From: Blautia glucerasea
Lineage (GTDB): Bacteria; Bacillota; Clostridia; Lachnospirales; Lachnospiraceae
Direction: 5' to 3'
Assembly (NCBI RefSeq): GCF_013304385.1
Contig: NZ_JAAITU010000006.1
Location: 62,001 to 126,000 of the forward strand
DNA length: 64,000 bases
Each line of letters starts with the position of its first letter. Positions within the stretch are counted from its first letter, which is position 1. Below the pieces are notes generated by a model. It was not told the DNA's origin and searched no databases. It was given only the letters and a program-made list of their open reading frames with translations. Positions 28,183 through 35,945 of this stretch are shown in pieces. The position numbers were made by a program, and so were the translations under genes.

Positions 28183-28916
28183 AAATCACCATTGGACATT
28201 TATACCCGGATCTTCTGAATCTGTATGGTGACAGAGGGAATATTCAGTGCCTGATGAAACGATGTCAGTGGCGTGGGATTGAGGCAGAGACCATCCCTTT
28301 TGAACTTGGGGATCAGATTGATTTCTCCAGGCTGGATATTGTGCTCCTGGGCGGCGGATCTGACAGGGAACAGATGCTTGTATGTGAAAAATTAAAGGAG
28401 ATTCAGGCGGATTTTAAAGCGTATGTGGAAAAGGGCGGTGTGGTGATCGCTATCTGCGGTGGATACCAGCTTCTTGGAAAATATTACAAAACAGACCAGG
28501 GAACCATTACAGGACTTGACCTGGTAGACCTTTATACAGAGCAGGAAGAGGGCCGTCTGATCAGCAATATCGTGCTTAAAAGCGATTTATTTGATATGCC
28601 TGTAGTCGGATTTGAGAATCATGGCGGAAGGACTTTTATAGGGGAAAATAGGCCTCTTGGAAAGGTGCTATACGGCTCTGGAAATGATGGGAAAACAGGC
28701 TATGAAGGAGTAGTATACAAGAACGTGATCGGTACTTATCTTCATGGACCGCTTCTTCCCAAGAATCCCCAGCTTGCAGACTGGCTGATTGCCCGTGCCC
28801 TTGAACAGAAGTATCATAAGCCAGTAGAACTGTCCCTTCTTGATGACAGTCAGGAGGCAGAGGCAAATGCATATGTGTACCACAGGTTTGTTAAAAGCGG
28901 CCAGGCAGAGGAGTAA
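28179..28916 (+). CDS. gatD: Lipid II isoglutaminyl synthase, glutaminase subunit GatD
   Basis: 245 residues of the CobB/CobQ-like class I glutamine amidotransferase type. Predicted nucleophile Cys93 in AICGGYQLLG and a histidine in TYLHGPLLP. Supplies ammonia from glutamine to MurT. Translationally coupled to murT. Confidence 0.94.
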   Translation: MKITIGHLYPDLLNLYGDRGNIQCLMKRCQWRGIEAETIPFELGDQIDFSRLDIVLLGGGSDREQMLVCEKLKEIQADFKAYVEKGGVVIAICGGYQLLGKYYKTDQGTITGLDLVDLYTEQEEGRLISNIVLKSDLFDMPVVGFENHGGRTFIGENRPLGKVLYGSGNDGKTGYEGVVYKNVIGTYLHGPLLPKNPQLADWLIARALEQKYHKPVELSLLDDSQEAEANAYVYHRFVKSGQAEE

Positions 28917-28921
28917 AAGAC

Positions 28922-29521
28922 ATGGCAAAGTCATATAATCAAAAGGGAAAGATCTTATATCTTGAAAGGATCCTGCAAGGTACAGGGGAAAATCATACAG
29001 TGTCTATGCAGGAGATTTTGGACGAATTAACAGAACAGGGTATATCTGCAGAGAGAAAAAGCATTTATGATGATATGGAAGTGCTCCGTTTGTTTGGAAT
29101 GGATATCCGGTACAAACGAGGAAAATCAGGCGGTTATTATTTGGCAGGAAAAGCAAACGGGCAGACATCAGCAAACGAACAGGAAACCGTGGACGGGCAG
29201 TGCGCAGTAAAAGAGCAAAGAGAAGCTGAACCTGTTTGGGTTATTGAAAGAAAGCAATCTCAGAAAGAGGAAAAGCAGATCAAGCTTTTATGTGAGGAAG
29301 CGGCGCGTCCTCAAGTTCAGCGCTGGTTTGGCCCTCAGGTTCAGTATAAAGAAAAAGAGCTCGGTTATTTTACTGCAGTGGTACAGACTGCAGAGGATCC
29401 GGAGTTTTACGGATGGCTGACACGTATGGGGAAAAGCGTACATATCGCAAAGCCTAAAAAGGCAGGGCAGGCATACAGGGACTATTTGAAAAGTCTGGCA
29501 AGAGAGTATAAAGGCATATAA
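28922..29521 (+). CDS. Transcriptional regulator with HTH and WCX-like domain, WYL core missing
   Basis: 199 residues. The N-terminal ~75 residues form a DeoR/HTH_11-type helix-turn-helix (ISAERKSIYDDMEVLRLFGMDI). A polar linker follows, and residues ~120-195 resemble the C-terminal extension (WCX) of WYL regulators (QVQRWFGPQV ... FYGWLTRMGKSVHI). The WYL beta-barrel itself, normally between the two, is not there; full-length relatives are ~300 residues. Follows gatD by 5 bases and precedes a sugar-binding lipoprotein by 16, so it may control either. Ligand unknown. Confidence 0.6.
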   Translation: MAKSYNQKGKILYLERILQGTGENHTVSMQEILDELTEQGISAERKSIYDDMEVLRLFGMDIRYKRGKSGGYYLAGKANGQTSANEQETVDGQCAVKEQREAEPVWVIERKQSQKEEKQIKLLCEEAARPQVQRWFGPQVQYKEKELGYFTAVVQTAEDPEFYGWLTRMGKSVHIAKPKKAGQAYRDYLKSLAREYKGI

Positions 29522-29537
29522 GAAAGAGGAATGTGTT

Positions 29538-30905
29538 ATGATTAATAAAACTGCAGGAAAAGCATTGTTATTAAGTGTGGCAGCATTTTCGGTTATGATG
29601 ACAGGATGCGGTTCTAATAAGGCCACAGAGGCTGCCAATGAAAGTGTGGAAACTGAAAAGGAAGGAAAAGGTGACAGCGAGGCGGCGGTTACTGAAGTAC
29701 CTAAGAAAGAGGAAGCGGATGCAAAAGAGTCAGAGGAAGAAGAGCCGGCAACGATAGTAGGGGTTCTTTTTTCTACAGACCGGAAGGATGAAAGGCATAC
29801 ATTAGAAGAAGAAGAGCTTCTTCAGCAGCTTGAAAATGCAGGGTATGAGCCAAAAGCTTATTATGCAGAGAATGATACGGATACCCAGATCAACCAGATC
29901 CGCCAGGCAAAAGAAGAAGCAGCCGCTTTGGTGATTTCCCCTGTAGACGAATATTCTCTTACAGAGGTGTTGGAAGAGATAAAGCAGGATTCAGATCCGA
30001 TACCAGTATTTGCCTATGATAAGCTGATCCGTGATACTGATGCAGTCAATTATTATGTTACCTTTGATACAAGAAAAGCAGGGAATGAAGCTGGGGATAC
30101 CATTATAAAAAATGCAGAGCTGGAAAAGGCAAGAGAAAATAAGGAATCAAAAACCATCGAATTTCTTATGGGCTCTCCAGATGATGGAGGAGCACTGTTT
30201 TTCTATAATGGTCTGATGGAAAGCCTGCAGGAGTATCTGGATGATGGTACACTGGTATGCAGTTCCCAGAAATCTTCGTTTGATGATTCTGCTATAATGA
30301 GATGGAGCGAGGACAGCGCCAGATCCAGATTTGAAGAGATTATAAAAGAGAATTACCAGGAAGAGGGAACCCCGGATATCATCTGTACAGCTTATGATGG
30401 ATTTGCCAGTCAGGTAATACAGGTACTGAAGGAAGAAGGAATTTCCCAGGAAGCCTGGCCAATGATCACCGGTGTAGGTGCGGAAGCTGATTCTGTAAAG
30501 GAAATTGCCTTGGATCAGCAGGATTTTACTTTGTTCCTGGATGGAAGGGAACTGGCAAAGGCCTGCGCAGATATGGTGGATACTTATCTTAAGGGAGATA
30601 AGCCGGAGGTGAATGACTATGAGCAGTATGATAATGGAAAGAAGATCATAGGTACTTATACTTGTGAGGCACAGGTGATTGACAAGGATAATTATCAGAT
30701 CCTTGTAGATAATGGTTTTTATATAAAATCTCAGATCGTTCCAGATCCAACTGCAACGCCGGCACCAACCGAAAGCCCGGCACCAACCGAAAGCCCGGCG
30801 CCAACCGAAAGCCCGGCGCCAACCGAAAATCCCACGCCAACCAAAACACTGACCTCAACCAAAACACCTGCAGCAACAAAGGAAGAAAGTTCAGGAAAGG
30901 ATTGA
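29538..30905 (+). CDS. Sugar ABC transporter substrate-binding lipoprotein (type-1 periplasmic fold)
   Basis: 455 residues. Signal peptide with lipobox VMMTGC, so lipid-anchored outside the membrane. A charged linker is followed by a type-1 periplasmic-binding fold (VVGVLFSTDRKDERHTLEEEE-like opening, GSPDDGGALFFYNGLMESL, DIICTAYDGFASQVIQVL) close to xylose/ChvE-type binders. The C-terminus ends in four PAPTES-type repeats and a Thr/Lys tail. No permease or ATPase gene is adjacent, so it may be a receptor or an orphan binder. Confidence 0.75.
   Translation: MINKTAGKALLLSVAAFSVMMTGCGSNKATEAANESVETEKEGKGDSEAAVTEVPKKEEADAKESEEEEPATIVGVLFSTDRKDERHTLEEEELLQQLENAGYEPKAYYAENDTDTQINQIRQAKEEAAALVISPVDEYSLTEVLEEIKQDSDPIPVFAYDKLIRDTDAVNYYVTFDTRKAGNEAGDTIIKNAELEKARENKESKTIEFLMGSPDDGGALFFYNGLMESLQEYLDDGTLVCSSQKSSFDDSAIMRWSEDSARSRFEEIIKENYQEEGTPDIICTAYDGFASQVIQVLKEEGISQEAWPMITGVGAEADSVKEIALDQQDFTLFLDGRELAKACADMVDTYLKGDKPEVNDYEQYDNGKKIIGTYTCEAQVIDKDNYQILVDNGFYIKSQIVPDPTATPAPTESPAPTESPAPTESPAPTENPTPTKTLTSTKTPAATKEESSGKD
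30759..30830 (+). repeat. 18-base tandem repeat coding PAPTES
   Basis: Four near-identical 18-base units encode PAPTES/PAPTEN within the lipoprotein C-terminus. Such in-frame units are prone to copy-number change without frameshift. Confidence 0.9.
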
Positions 30906-30971
30906 ACTTCTTTGAAGAATAGCGTATCATGATATTAATTTACAATACGCCCAGAAAAAAGGAGAAAAAAC

Positions 30972-31544
30972 ATGAAGCTTTTAAAAGACCGTATTCTTAA
31001 GGATGGAGTTGTGAAGCCTGGAAATATTCTTAAGGTAGACAGTTTCCTGAACCATCAAATGGATATTGATCTGATCAATGAGATCGGAAAGGAGTTTAAG
31101 GCGCGGTTTGCTGACTGCCCGATTACAAAGATCCTTACTATTGAGGCTTCAGGCATCGGGATCGCCTGTATTGCAGCACAGTATTTCCATGTACCAGTAG
31201 TATTTGCCAAGAAAGCACAGAGCGTTAATCTGGATGGGGAGATGTATACTACAAAGGTAGAATCCTTTACCCACAAGAAAGTTTATGATGTGATCCTTGC
31301 AAAACGGTTCCTCACAGAGCAGGATCATGTTCTTCTGATCGATGATTTCCTTGCAAATGGATGTGCCCTTTTGGGACTGATCGATATTGTAAAGAAATCC
31401 GGAGCTACCCTTGAGGGAGCCGGTATTGTGATTGAGAAAGGCTTCCAGTCTGGTGGACAGCAGATCCGTGATATGGGTGTTCGTCTGGAATCCCTTGCCA
31501 TCATTGAGTCCATGAGCGATACATCCCTTACATTCAGGGAATAA
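30972..31544 (+). CDS. xpt: Xanthine phosphoribosyltransferase
   Basis: 190 residues. The PRPP motif is visible as [15 protein letters not shown], and the substrate side as [11 protein letters not shown] and VFAKKAQS. Converts xanthine plus PRPP to XMP for purine salvage. GGAGAAAAAAC precedes the start. The usual purine riboswitch would not fit in the 66 bases to the preceding gene, and no guanine aptamer sequence is seen. Confidence 0.95.
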   Translation: MKLLKDRILKDGVVKPGNILKVDSFLNHQMDIDLINEIGKEFKARFADCPITKILTIEASGIGIACIAAQYFHVPVVFAKKAQSVNLDGEMYTTKVESFTHKKVYDVILAKRFLTEQDHVLLIDDFLANGCALLGLIDIVKKSGATLEGAGIVIEKGFQSGGQQIRDMGVRLESLAIIESMSDTSLTFRE

Positions 31545-31551
31545 AGCCACT

Positions 31552-31657
31552 GATCGTACAAGAGATACCAGACCATATAAGAGATATCAAATCATACAAA
31601 AGTATCAGAACGTACAAAAGTGTCAGATCATACAAAAGTATCAGATAGTATAAGAAG
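31552..31657 (+). repeat. Six degenerate 18-19 base tandem repeats behind xpt
   Basis: Consecutive units of the pattern GATCATACAAAAGTATCA vary at few positions; the first two are 19 bases and the rest 18. They start 8 bases after the xpt stop and run directly into the terminator stem. No spacers, so not a CRISPR array. Confidence 0.8.
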
Positions 31658-31711
31658 CCCTTAGAAAGGCGGCACATTACAGATGTGCGCCTGATCCAAG
31701 GGCTTCTTTTT
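31653..31711 (+). terminator. Two-tier intrinsic terminator after xpt
   Basis: Outer stem AGAAGCCCTT (31653-31662)/AAGGGCTTCT (31698-31707) and inner stem GGCGGCACAT/ATGTGCGCC, followed by a T-run. Confidence 0.85.
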
Positions 31712-31753
31712 CATTTGAGCAGGCATAAATGCCTGGCATTAGTATCTTTGTAG

Positions 31754-32104
31754 TTATGCTTTGATCTGTTTTTCAAGGATATCCAGAATCTCCTGCATAC
31801 CAACAATCTGGTCACGGTATGCAGTGTCACATAGCCGGATAAGCTCCTGCCGGACAAACTCCTTGCGGGTTATGCATGGATGAAATGTTCTTGCATATAC
31901 ATTTGACACAAGGCCATGATCTCCTACACAGACAGCCCCTTTTTCAAGGAGTCTCTTCATGGTCTGTGCAACAGATGCCACGCTGACTTTCTGATCCTTC
32001 ATACTTTCTGCAATTTCGCTATTTGTCAGTTCATGCTGACTTTCCCACAGAACCTTCATAACTTCCTGTTCCATGGGCGTTAATCCTTTGTCTGGCTTTC
32101 TCAT
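31754..32104 (-). CDS. BlaI/MecI/CopY-family transcriptional repressor
   Basis: 116 residues. Winged-helix domain LTPMEQEVMKVLWESQHELTNSEI ... SVASVAQTMKRLLEKG and a short C-terminal dimerisation helix. The family represses beta-lactamase, copper or stress genes, usually released by a BlaR-type protease. No BlaR-like sensor or beta-lactamase is nearby, so the target is not evident. Own promoter upstream; AGGGAGGAG precedes the start. Confidence 0.88.
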   Translation of the reverse strand: MRKPDKGLTPMEQEVMKVLWESQHELTNSEIAESMKDQKVSVASVAQTMKRLLEKGAVCVGDHGLVSNVYARTFHPCITRKEFVRQELIRLCDTAYRDQIVGMQEILDILEKQIKA

Positions 32105-32205
32105 ACTTTTCTCCTCCCTGTCACAGCTGAAGTCTTGCTTTTCTATTATGATAGTGCATAAGACTTTGCAGTTGATGACAAATGCCCATCAATGATTCGT
32201 GATTA

Positions 32206-32234
32206 ATTTTATCATAATTTATAATTGATGTAAA
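32206..32234 (-). promoter_or_regulatory. Promoter of the BlaI-type repressor gene
   Basis: Minus strand TTTACA (32229-32234), 17-base spacer, TAAAAT (32206-32211). Confidence 0.65.
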
Positions 32235-32246
32235 CTATATTGGGCT

Positions 32247-33788
32247 TTATAAAATATGATTAATCTTGACTGAAATCATGTCAATGAGCCAAACCAGCAG
32301 GATCAGGCCCAAAAGGATAGCACCGGCCTTTTCCCAGGCATACTGATTCATGGAAAAGATCAAGGGTGCACCAATGCCGCCAGCACCTACAAGACCAAGC
32401 ACAGAGGCTTCACGGATATTTACATCAAACCGATACAGGAAGATGGAGATGAAGATTGGTTTTAGCTGTGGCAAAATACCATGGCATATAGCAGGTACCG
32501 GATGAGCTCCCATAGCCAGCAGGGCGCGATAAGCTTTCAAATCTATGGCATCCAAGGCTTCTGTAAAGCGTTTTGTAAGAAGGCCGATACTGCACATGGA
32601 AAGAGTAAGAACTCCTGTAAAGGGTCCAGGGCCAGATACACGGATAAAAATCAGTCCATAGATGAGAAAAGGAATGGATCGGATGGCAATAATCAACAGA
32701 TTGAAAATAAAGGCAACAGATCCAGATACAAAACGTCTGGTATTCACAAAGGACAAAGGAATCGAGAAAACCGTACCAATTACAGTGCCTGCAAAAGCGA
32801 TGCAAAGAGTTTCCAGGATAAGGGTAAAAAGTCCGTCTTTCTTAGTGGAAAAGAAGAAGCCCCAGTCTGGTGACAGAAAACCGGAAAACATATTTTTCAT
32901 GGTCTGAAGGCTTGTTCTGCCAAAATCCGGAGGAGACAGAGTGATGGTGCAAACAATAAACAGGGCTGTCAGAAAAAATAGCAGCAGCTTTATGTACTTT
33001 TTTTTCAATGTGCATTCTTTTCGGATCAGGGCGGCCAGATAGCGGCTAAGGTTTTCAATAGTGAAAACAGCCAGGAAAAGTACCAGTAAAATGGCTCCTA
33101 CTTTTTCATACTCCAGCCAGGATATTTTTTCGTTCAGAAGAAGACCAATTCCTCCTGCGCCTACATAACCAAGAATAGAACTGTGACGCACATTGGTTTC
33201 CAACATATATAGTGCGTTGGTGAAAAAAGAGGAGGCTATTTCCGGGAAAAGCCCGTGGATGTATGCTGGGAAACGAGACACTCCCATGGTTCGAAGTGCC
33301 TGATAAGCCAATGGAGAGGCAGCTTCCATATCCTGATAGGTAAGCCGGGTCATAATGGCAAAGGTATACAAGGTGATGGCAAAGGTGCCGGCAAAGGTTC
33401 CAAGACCGAAGAGAAAGGTGGCACAAAGAGCAAGGATCAGTGCTGGGAAAGACCGCAGGATTTGTATGAGAAAACGGAGAACATAACGGATCCATTTTGG
33501 AAAATCCATGGAACCTGCACATGCAGGTGCCAGGATACAAGCCAGTACTGAGCCGATCACAGTACCTGTAACAGACATCTGTATGGTGTAAAACAGTGGG
33601 GTAAGAATATGTGGAATATAAGCAAAATCCATAGGAAACATGCCGGATAGAAGATCAGTAAGATGACTCCGGCGCTTCCAGAACAGGACAGGATCACATT
33701 GTGTATAGACTACTGTAAAAAGAAACAGACATAAAAAAAGAAGGAAGCAGGCTAGTCCTTTCCATCTGTTTTTACTGCTTCTGGTCAT
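32247..33788 (-). CDS. phnE: PhnE-type ABC permease, two permease domains fused in one chain
   Basis: 513 residues, about twice the length of a single PhnE. Each half has the transmembrane permease domain with its own EAA-type loop: SSILGYVGAGGIG in the first half and ASVLGLVGAGGIG in the second. The two halves are related but not identical, so this is an old duplication, giving a pseudo-dimer permease that needs no second subunit. Start overlaps phnC by 4 bases. Predicted to move a phosphonate-like or other small anionic substrate. Confidence 0.85.
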   Translation of the reverse strand: MTRSSKNRWKGLACFLLFLCLFLFTVVYTQCDPVLFWKRRSHLTDLLSGMFPMDFAYIPHILTPLFYTIQMSVTGTVIGSVLACILAPACAGSMDFPKWIRYVLRFLIQILRSFPALILALCATFLFGLGTFAGTFAITLYTFAIMTRLTYQDMEAASPLAYQALRTMGVSRFPAYIHGLFPEIASSFFTNALYMLETNVRHSSILGYVGAGGIGLLLNEKISWLEYEKVGAILLVLFLAVFTIENLSRYLAALIRKECTLKKKYIKLLLFFLTALFIVCTITLSPPDFGRTSLQTMKNMFSGFLSPDWGFFFSTKKDGLFTLILETLCIAFAGTVIGTVFSIPLSFVNTRRFVSGSVAFIFNLLIIAIRSIPFLIYGLIFIRVSGPGPFTGVLTLSMCSIGLLTKRFTEALDAIDLKAYRALLAMGAHPVPAICHGILPQLKPIFISIFLYRFDVNIREASVLGLVGAGGIGAPLIFSMNQYAWEKAGAILLGLILLVWLIDMISVKINHIL

Positions 33789-34576
33789 AGTCCCACATCC
33801 TTTCGGTTTTTATTCAGAGAACAGACACTGGAATTTCCGTAAATGGTACGGATCACAGAATCATTTATTTCATCAGGAGAACCATCGAACACAATTCTGC
33901 CATTGTTAAGTCCGATGAGACGGTGGGAAAATTCCATGGAAAGTTCCAGATTGTGGCTGTTCATAAGAACTGTTACTCCATCTTTTTGTTGAATATCTTT
34001 TAAAAGAGACAGTATTTGACGGCCTGTAACAGGATCAAGAGAAGCGATAGGTTCATCTGCCAGAAGCAGAGAAGGCTGCCGCATTAAGGCCCGGGCAATG
34101 GCTGTCCGCTGCTTCTGTCCGCCGGACAGGTTCTTTACCGGCTCTTGTTCTTTTTCGGCCAGACCGACCCGGGTAAGCAGCTGAAGGGCCTTTTCTGTAC
34201 GTGCAGTACCATAAAGCCCCAGAACAGCAGGGAAAAAGCTCATGTCAGGAAGTGCAGCGGTAAGCACATTCTCTAGACAGGAACTGTTTTCCACAAGGCA
34301 GAAATCCTGATAAATAGTAGACATGTTCTTCTTAAACTGCCGTTTTTGTTGTCTGCGAATGTTCTCCATAGGATGATCATCTATAAGGATCTGGCCTTTT
34401 GTGCAGTCTTCCGTTCCATTTAACAGGCGGAATAGGGTTGTTTTTCCTGCACCGGAAGGACCGATCACAGAGACGAATTCTCCCTGGGAAATGGAAAAGC
34501 TAATGTCTTCCAGTGCAGTAACATGATTTTTAAATGCTTTATGAATATGCTGGATCTGGAGCTTTATGGGAATCAC
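33785..34576 (-). CDS. phnC: PhnC-type ABC transporter ATPase
   Basis: 263 residues with Walker A GPSGAGKTT, signature LSGGQKQR, Walker B LLLADEP. Couples ATP hydrolysis to the neighbouring permease. The start is uncertain: the GTG at 34576 sits only 2 bases after AAGGA, whereas the best spacing falls on ATA at 34567; GTG is given here. Lies 5 bases after phnD. Confidence 0.9.
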   Translation of the reverse strand: MIPIKLQIQHIHKAFKNHVTALEDISFSISQGEFVSVIGPSGAGKTTLFRLLNGTEDCTKGQILIDDHPMENIRRQQKRQFKKNMSTIYQDFCLVENSSCLENVLTAALPDMSFFPAVLGLYGTARTEKALQLLTRVGLAEKEQEPVKNLSGGQKQRTAIARALMRQPSLLLADEPIASLDPVTGRQILSLLKDIQQKDGVTVLMNSHNLELSMEFSHRLIGLNNGRIVFDGSPDEINDSVIRTIYGNSSVCSLNKNRKDVGL

Positions 34577-34581
34577 CTTCC

Positions 34582-35613
34582 TTATTCTTCGGATTTCAGA
34601 AGTTTCTGTGCCTCACGTTCACCGTCATAATTGGAGTCGTCGCCCCATTCATAGCCAACCTGGCTGAAGACGCTGATGATATCCTTTCCTTCTTCCGTCT
34701 GAGCGATTTCGATGAAAGAATCTCCAAGAGCCTGTCGGAAATCCTGGTCAGCCATTGTCTCAGAAGTTTTACTGTAAGCGATCATATCATTGTAGATCTT
34801 GTCTGTTACTCCGATCACACCTGTCTGGTTTATCATATCGTCAGTACCGCCAAAGGTTTCTTTCCATTCCGGTGCATATTTGGTGCGGATGTGCGCATAG
34901 GATACCATTATATCTGCCTGTCCGGATGCAAGTCTGGCAAGAGACGTGGTATAAGAATCAGATTCTACAGCATGATCCAGATCGCTGATTCCTTTGCCAT
35001 AACGTTGAAGGAGCCACAGGCTGGGGTAAATATATCCTGAAGCAGAGGTTGGCCCCATAACAGCCCAGGTAGCATCGTTTAAATCATCCCAGGTAAGCTC
35101 TTCACCATTATTCACCTTTTCAAGAAGTGCCTGTCCTTTTTCACTTGGACCTGCAAGAAAGATGGAACGGTAATAGGTGGACATGTCATCCGTATTTTCT
35201 TCAACCGTGCCATCATTCCAGTCTTTCGGGTCATCAGAGTCCTTGTTGATTCCGTAGCGGAGTGCAGTGAGAAGCACATCGCAGTCATCAGAGAAAAGTA
35301 CGTAATTGCCTCCGGAAATAAAGCCGATATCTGCACTTCCTGCGCTTAATGCCTGTCCTACTGCTGTGTAGCTGGTGCCCACAGTCATGTCTACATTTTC
35401 TACATCATAGCCTTTTTCCAGAAGGGTTTCTTTTAAAAGGTTTTCCAGCGGCTCGGTAGCAGTTGTAATAGTATCAGAGTCTGCATATGGGGAGAATGCG
35501 ATTTTTAATGAGTCAATGGTTTTGGCATCAGAAGCAAATGCCAAGCTGGTGTTTCCTAAGGTAAGTCCCAGGCAGAGAGCCAGAGAGAGTGCTGATGTGT
35601 TTCTTTTCTTCAT
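34582..35613 (-). CDS. phnD: PhnD-family substrate-binding protein, apparently not lipidated
   Basis: 343 residues from the ATG at 35613 (after ATGGAGGACTTTGTA). Sec signal cleaved near LAFAS; no lipobox, since the only signal-region cysteine is in LALCLG with leucine before it. The mature part matches phosphate/phosphonate-binding proteins: KIAFSPYADSD, SYTAVGQALSAGSADIGFISGG, GPTSASGYIYP. Substrate cannot be read from sequence. It is transcribed from a long structured leader with a terminator, so expression is probably attenuated in response to a ligand. Confidence 0.82.
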   Translation of the reverse strand: MKKRNTSALSLALCLGLTLGNTSLAFASDAKTIDSLKIAFSPYADSDTITTATEPLENLLKETLLEKGYDVENVDMTVGTSYTAVGQALSAGSADIGFISGGNYVLFSDDCDVLLTALRYGINKDSDDPKDWNDGTVEENTDDMSTYYRSIFLAGPSEKGQALLEKVNNGEELTWDDLNDATWAVMGPTSASGYIYPSLWLLQRYGKGISDLDHAVESDSYTTSLARLASGQADIMVSYAHIRTKYAPEWKETFGGTDDMINQTGVIGVTDKIYNDMIAYSKTSETMADQDFRQALGDSFIEIAQTEEGKDIISVFSQVGYEWGDDSNYDGEREAQKLLKSEE

Positions 35614-35647
35614 TACAAAGTCCTCCATAAATTTGATTATCTGCCAA

Positions 35648-35676
35648 ATAAAAAAGTACATACCGCAGCATGTACT
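35648..35676 (-). terminator. Intrinsic terminator (attenuator) in the phnD leader
   Basis: On the minus strand AGTACATGC pairs with GTATGTACT (one G-U) around TGCG, followed by TTTTTT, ~35 bases before the phnD start codon. Its position inside a 5' leader suggests conditional termination. Confidence 0.8.
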
Positions 35677-35898
35677 GAAGAAATGACTTTCAGGCAGATG
35701 CTGACAATCCACCTATATAAGGCGGACAGGTTTCGGTCGATCCTTACGGGATCCTCTCAGCCTGGAAATACAGGCTCCCTCGCAATCTGGTTTTCGTCAT
35801 CATATTTTAAGAATGCACCGGCAATCTTGTTAAGATGCCGGAGATTATATTGATCGCAGCGGCAGGGCGCTCCCCCTTCCGCTGCATTCCGTTAACCG
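35677..35898 (-). ncRNA. Structured 5' leader of phnDCE, candidate riboswitch with thi-box-like segments
   Basis: From the predicted start (~35898) the minus-strand RNA has a GC hairpin GCAGCGG/CCGCTGC (near 35857-35887), a CCGGCA/TGCCGG hairpin, then a multi-stem element: GAGGGAGCCTG ... CAGGCTGAGAGG, a GATCC/GGATC hairpin, GACCGAAACCTG and a CCGCCT/AGGTGG hairpin with loop TATAT. CTGAGA and AACCTG resemble the TPP aptamer core, but its 3' consensus (GCGNAGGGA) is not seen. An intrinsic terminator follows. So a riboswitch is likely; its class is uncertain. Confidence 0.55.
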
Positions 35899-35904
35899 AG
35901 AATG

Positions 35905-35933
35905 ATTGTATCATATCTCTATAAAAAACACAA
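35905..35933 (-). promoter_or_regulatory. Promoter of the phnDCE unit
   Basis: Minus strand TTGTGT (35928-35933), 17-base spacer, TACAAT (35905-35910) with an extended TGA before it. It lies just after the stop of the APH-fold gene. Confidence 0.75.
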
Positions 35934-35945
35934 TAGGGCGTGTGA

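Noticed and set aside
30906-30971. Purine riboswitch upstream of xpt
   Set aside because: The gap is 66 bases and lacks the conserved guanine aptamer loops.
31552-31657. CRISPR array
   Set aside because: The 18-19 base units are contiguous, without unique spacers, and no cas genes are present.
35677-35898. Confident TPP riboswitch call
   Set aside because: CTGAGA and AACCTG fit, but the conserved 3' half of the aptamer is not found, so only a candidate is reported.
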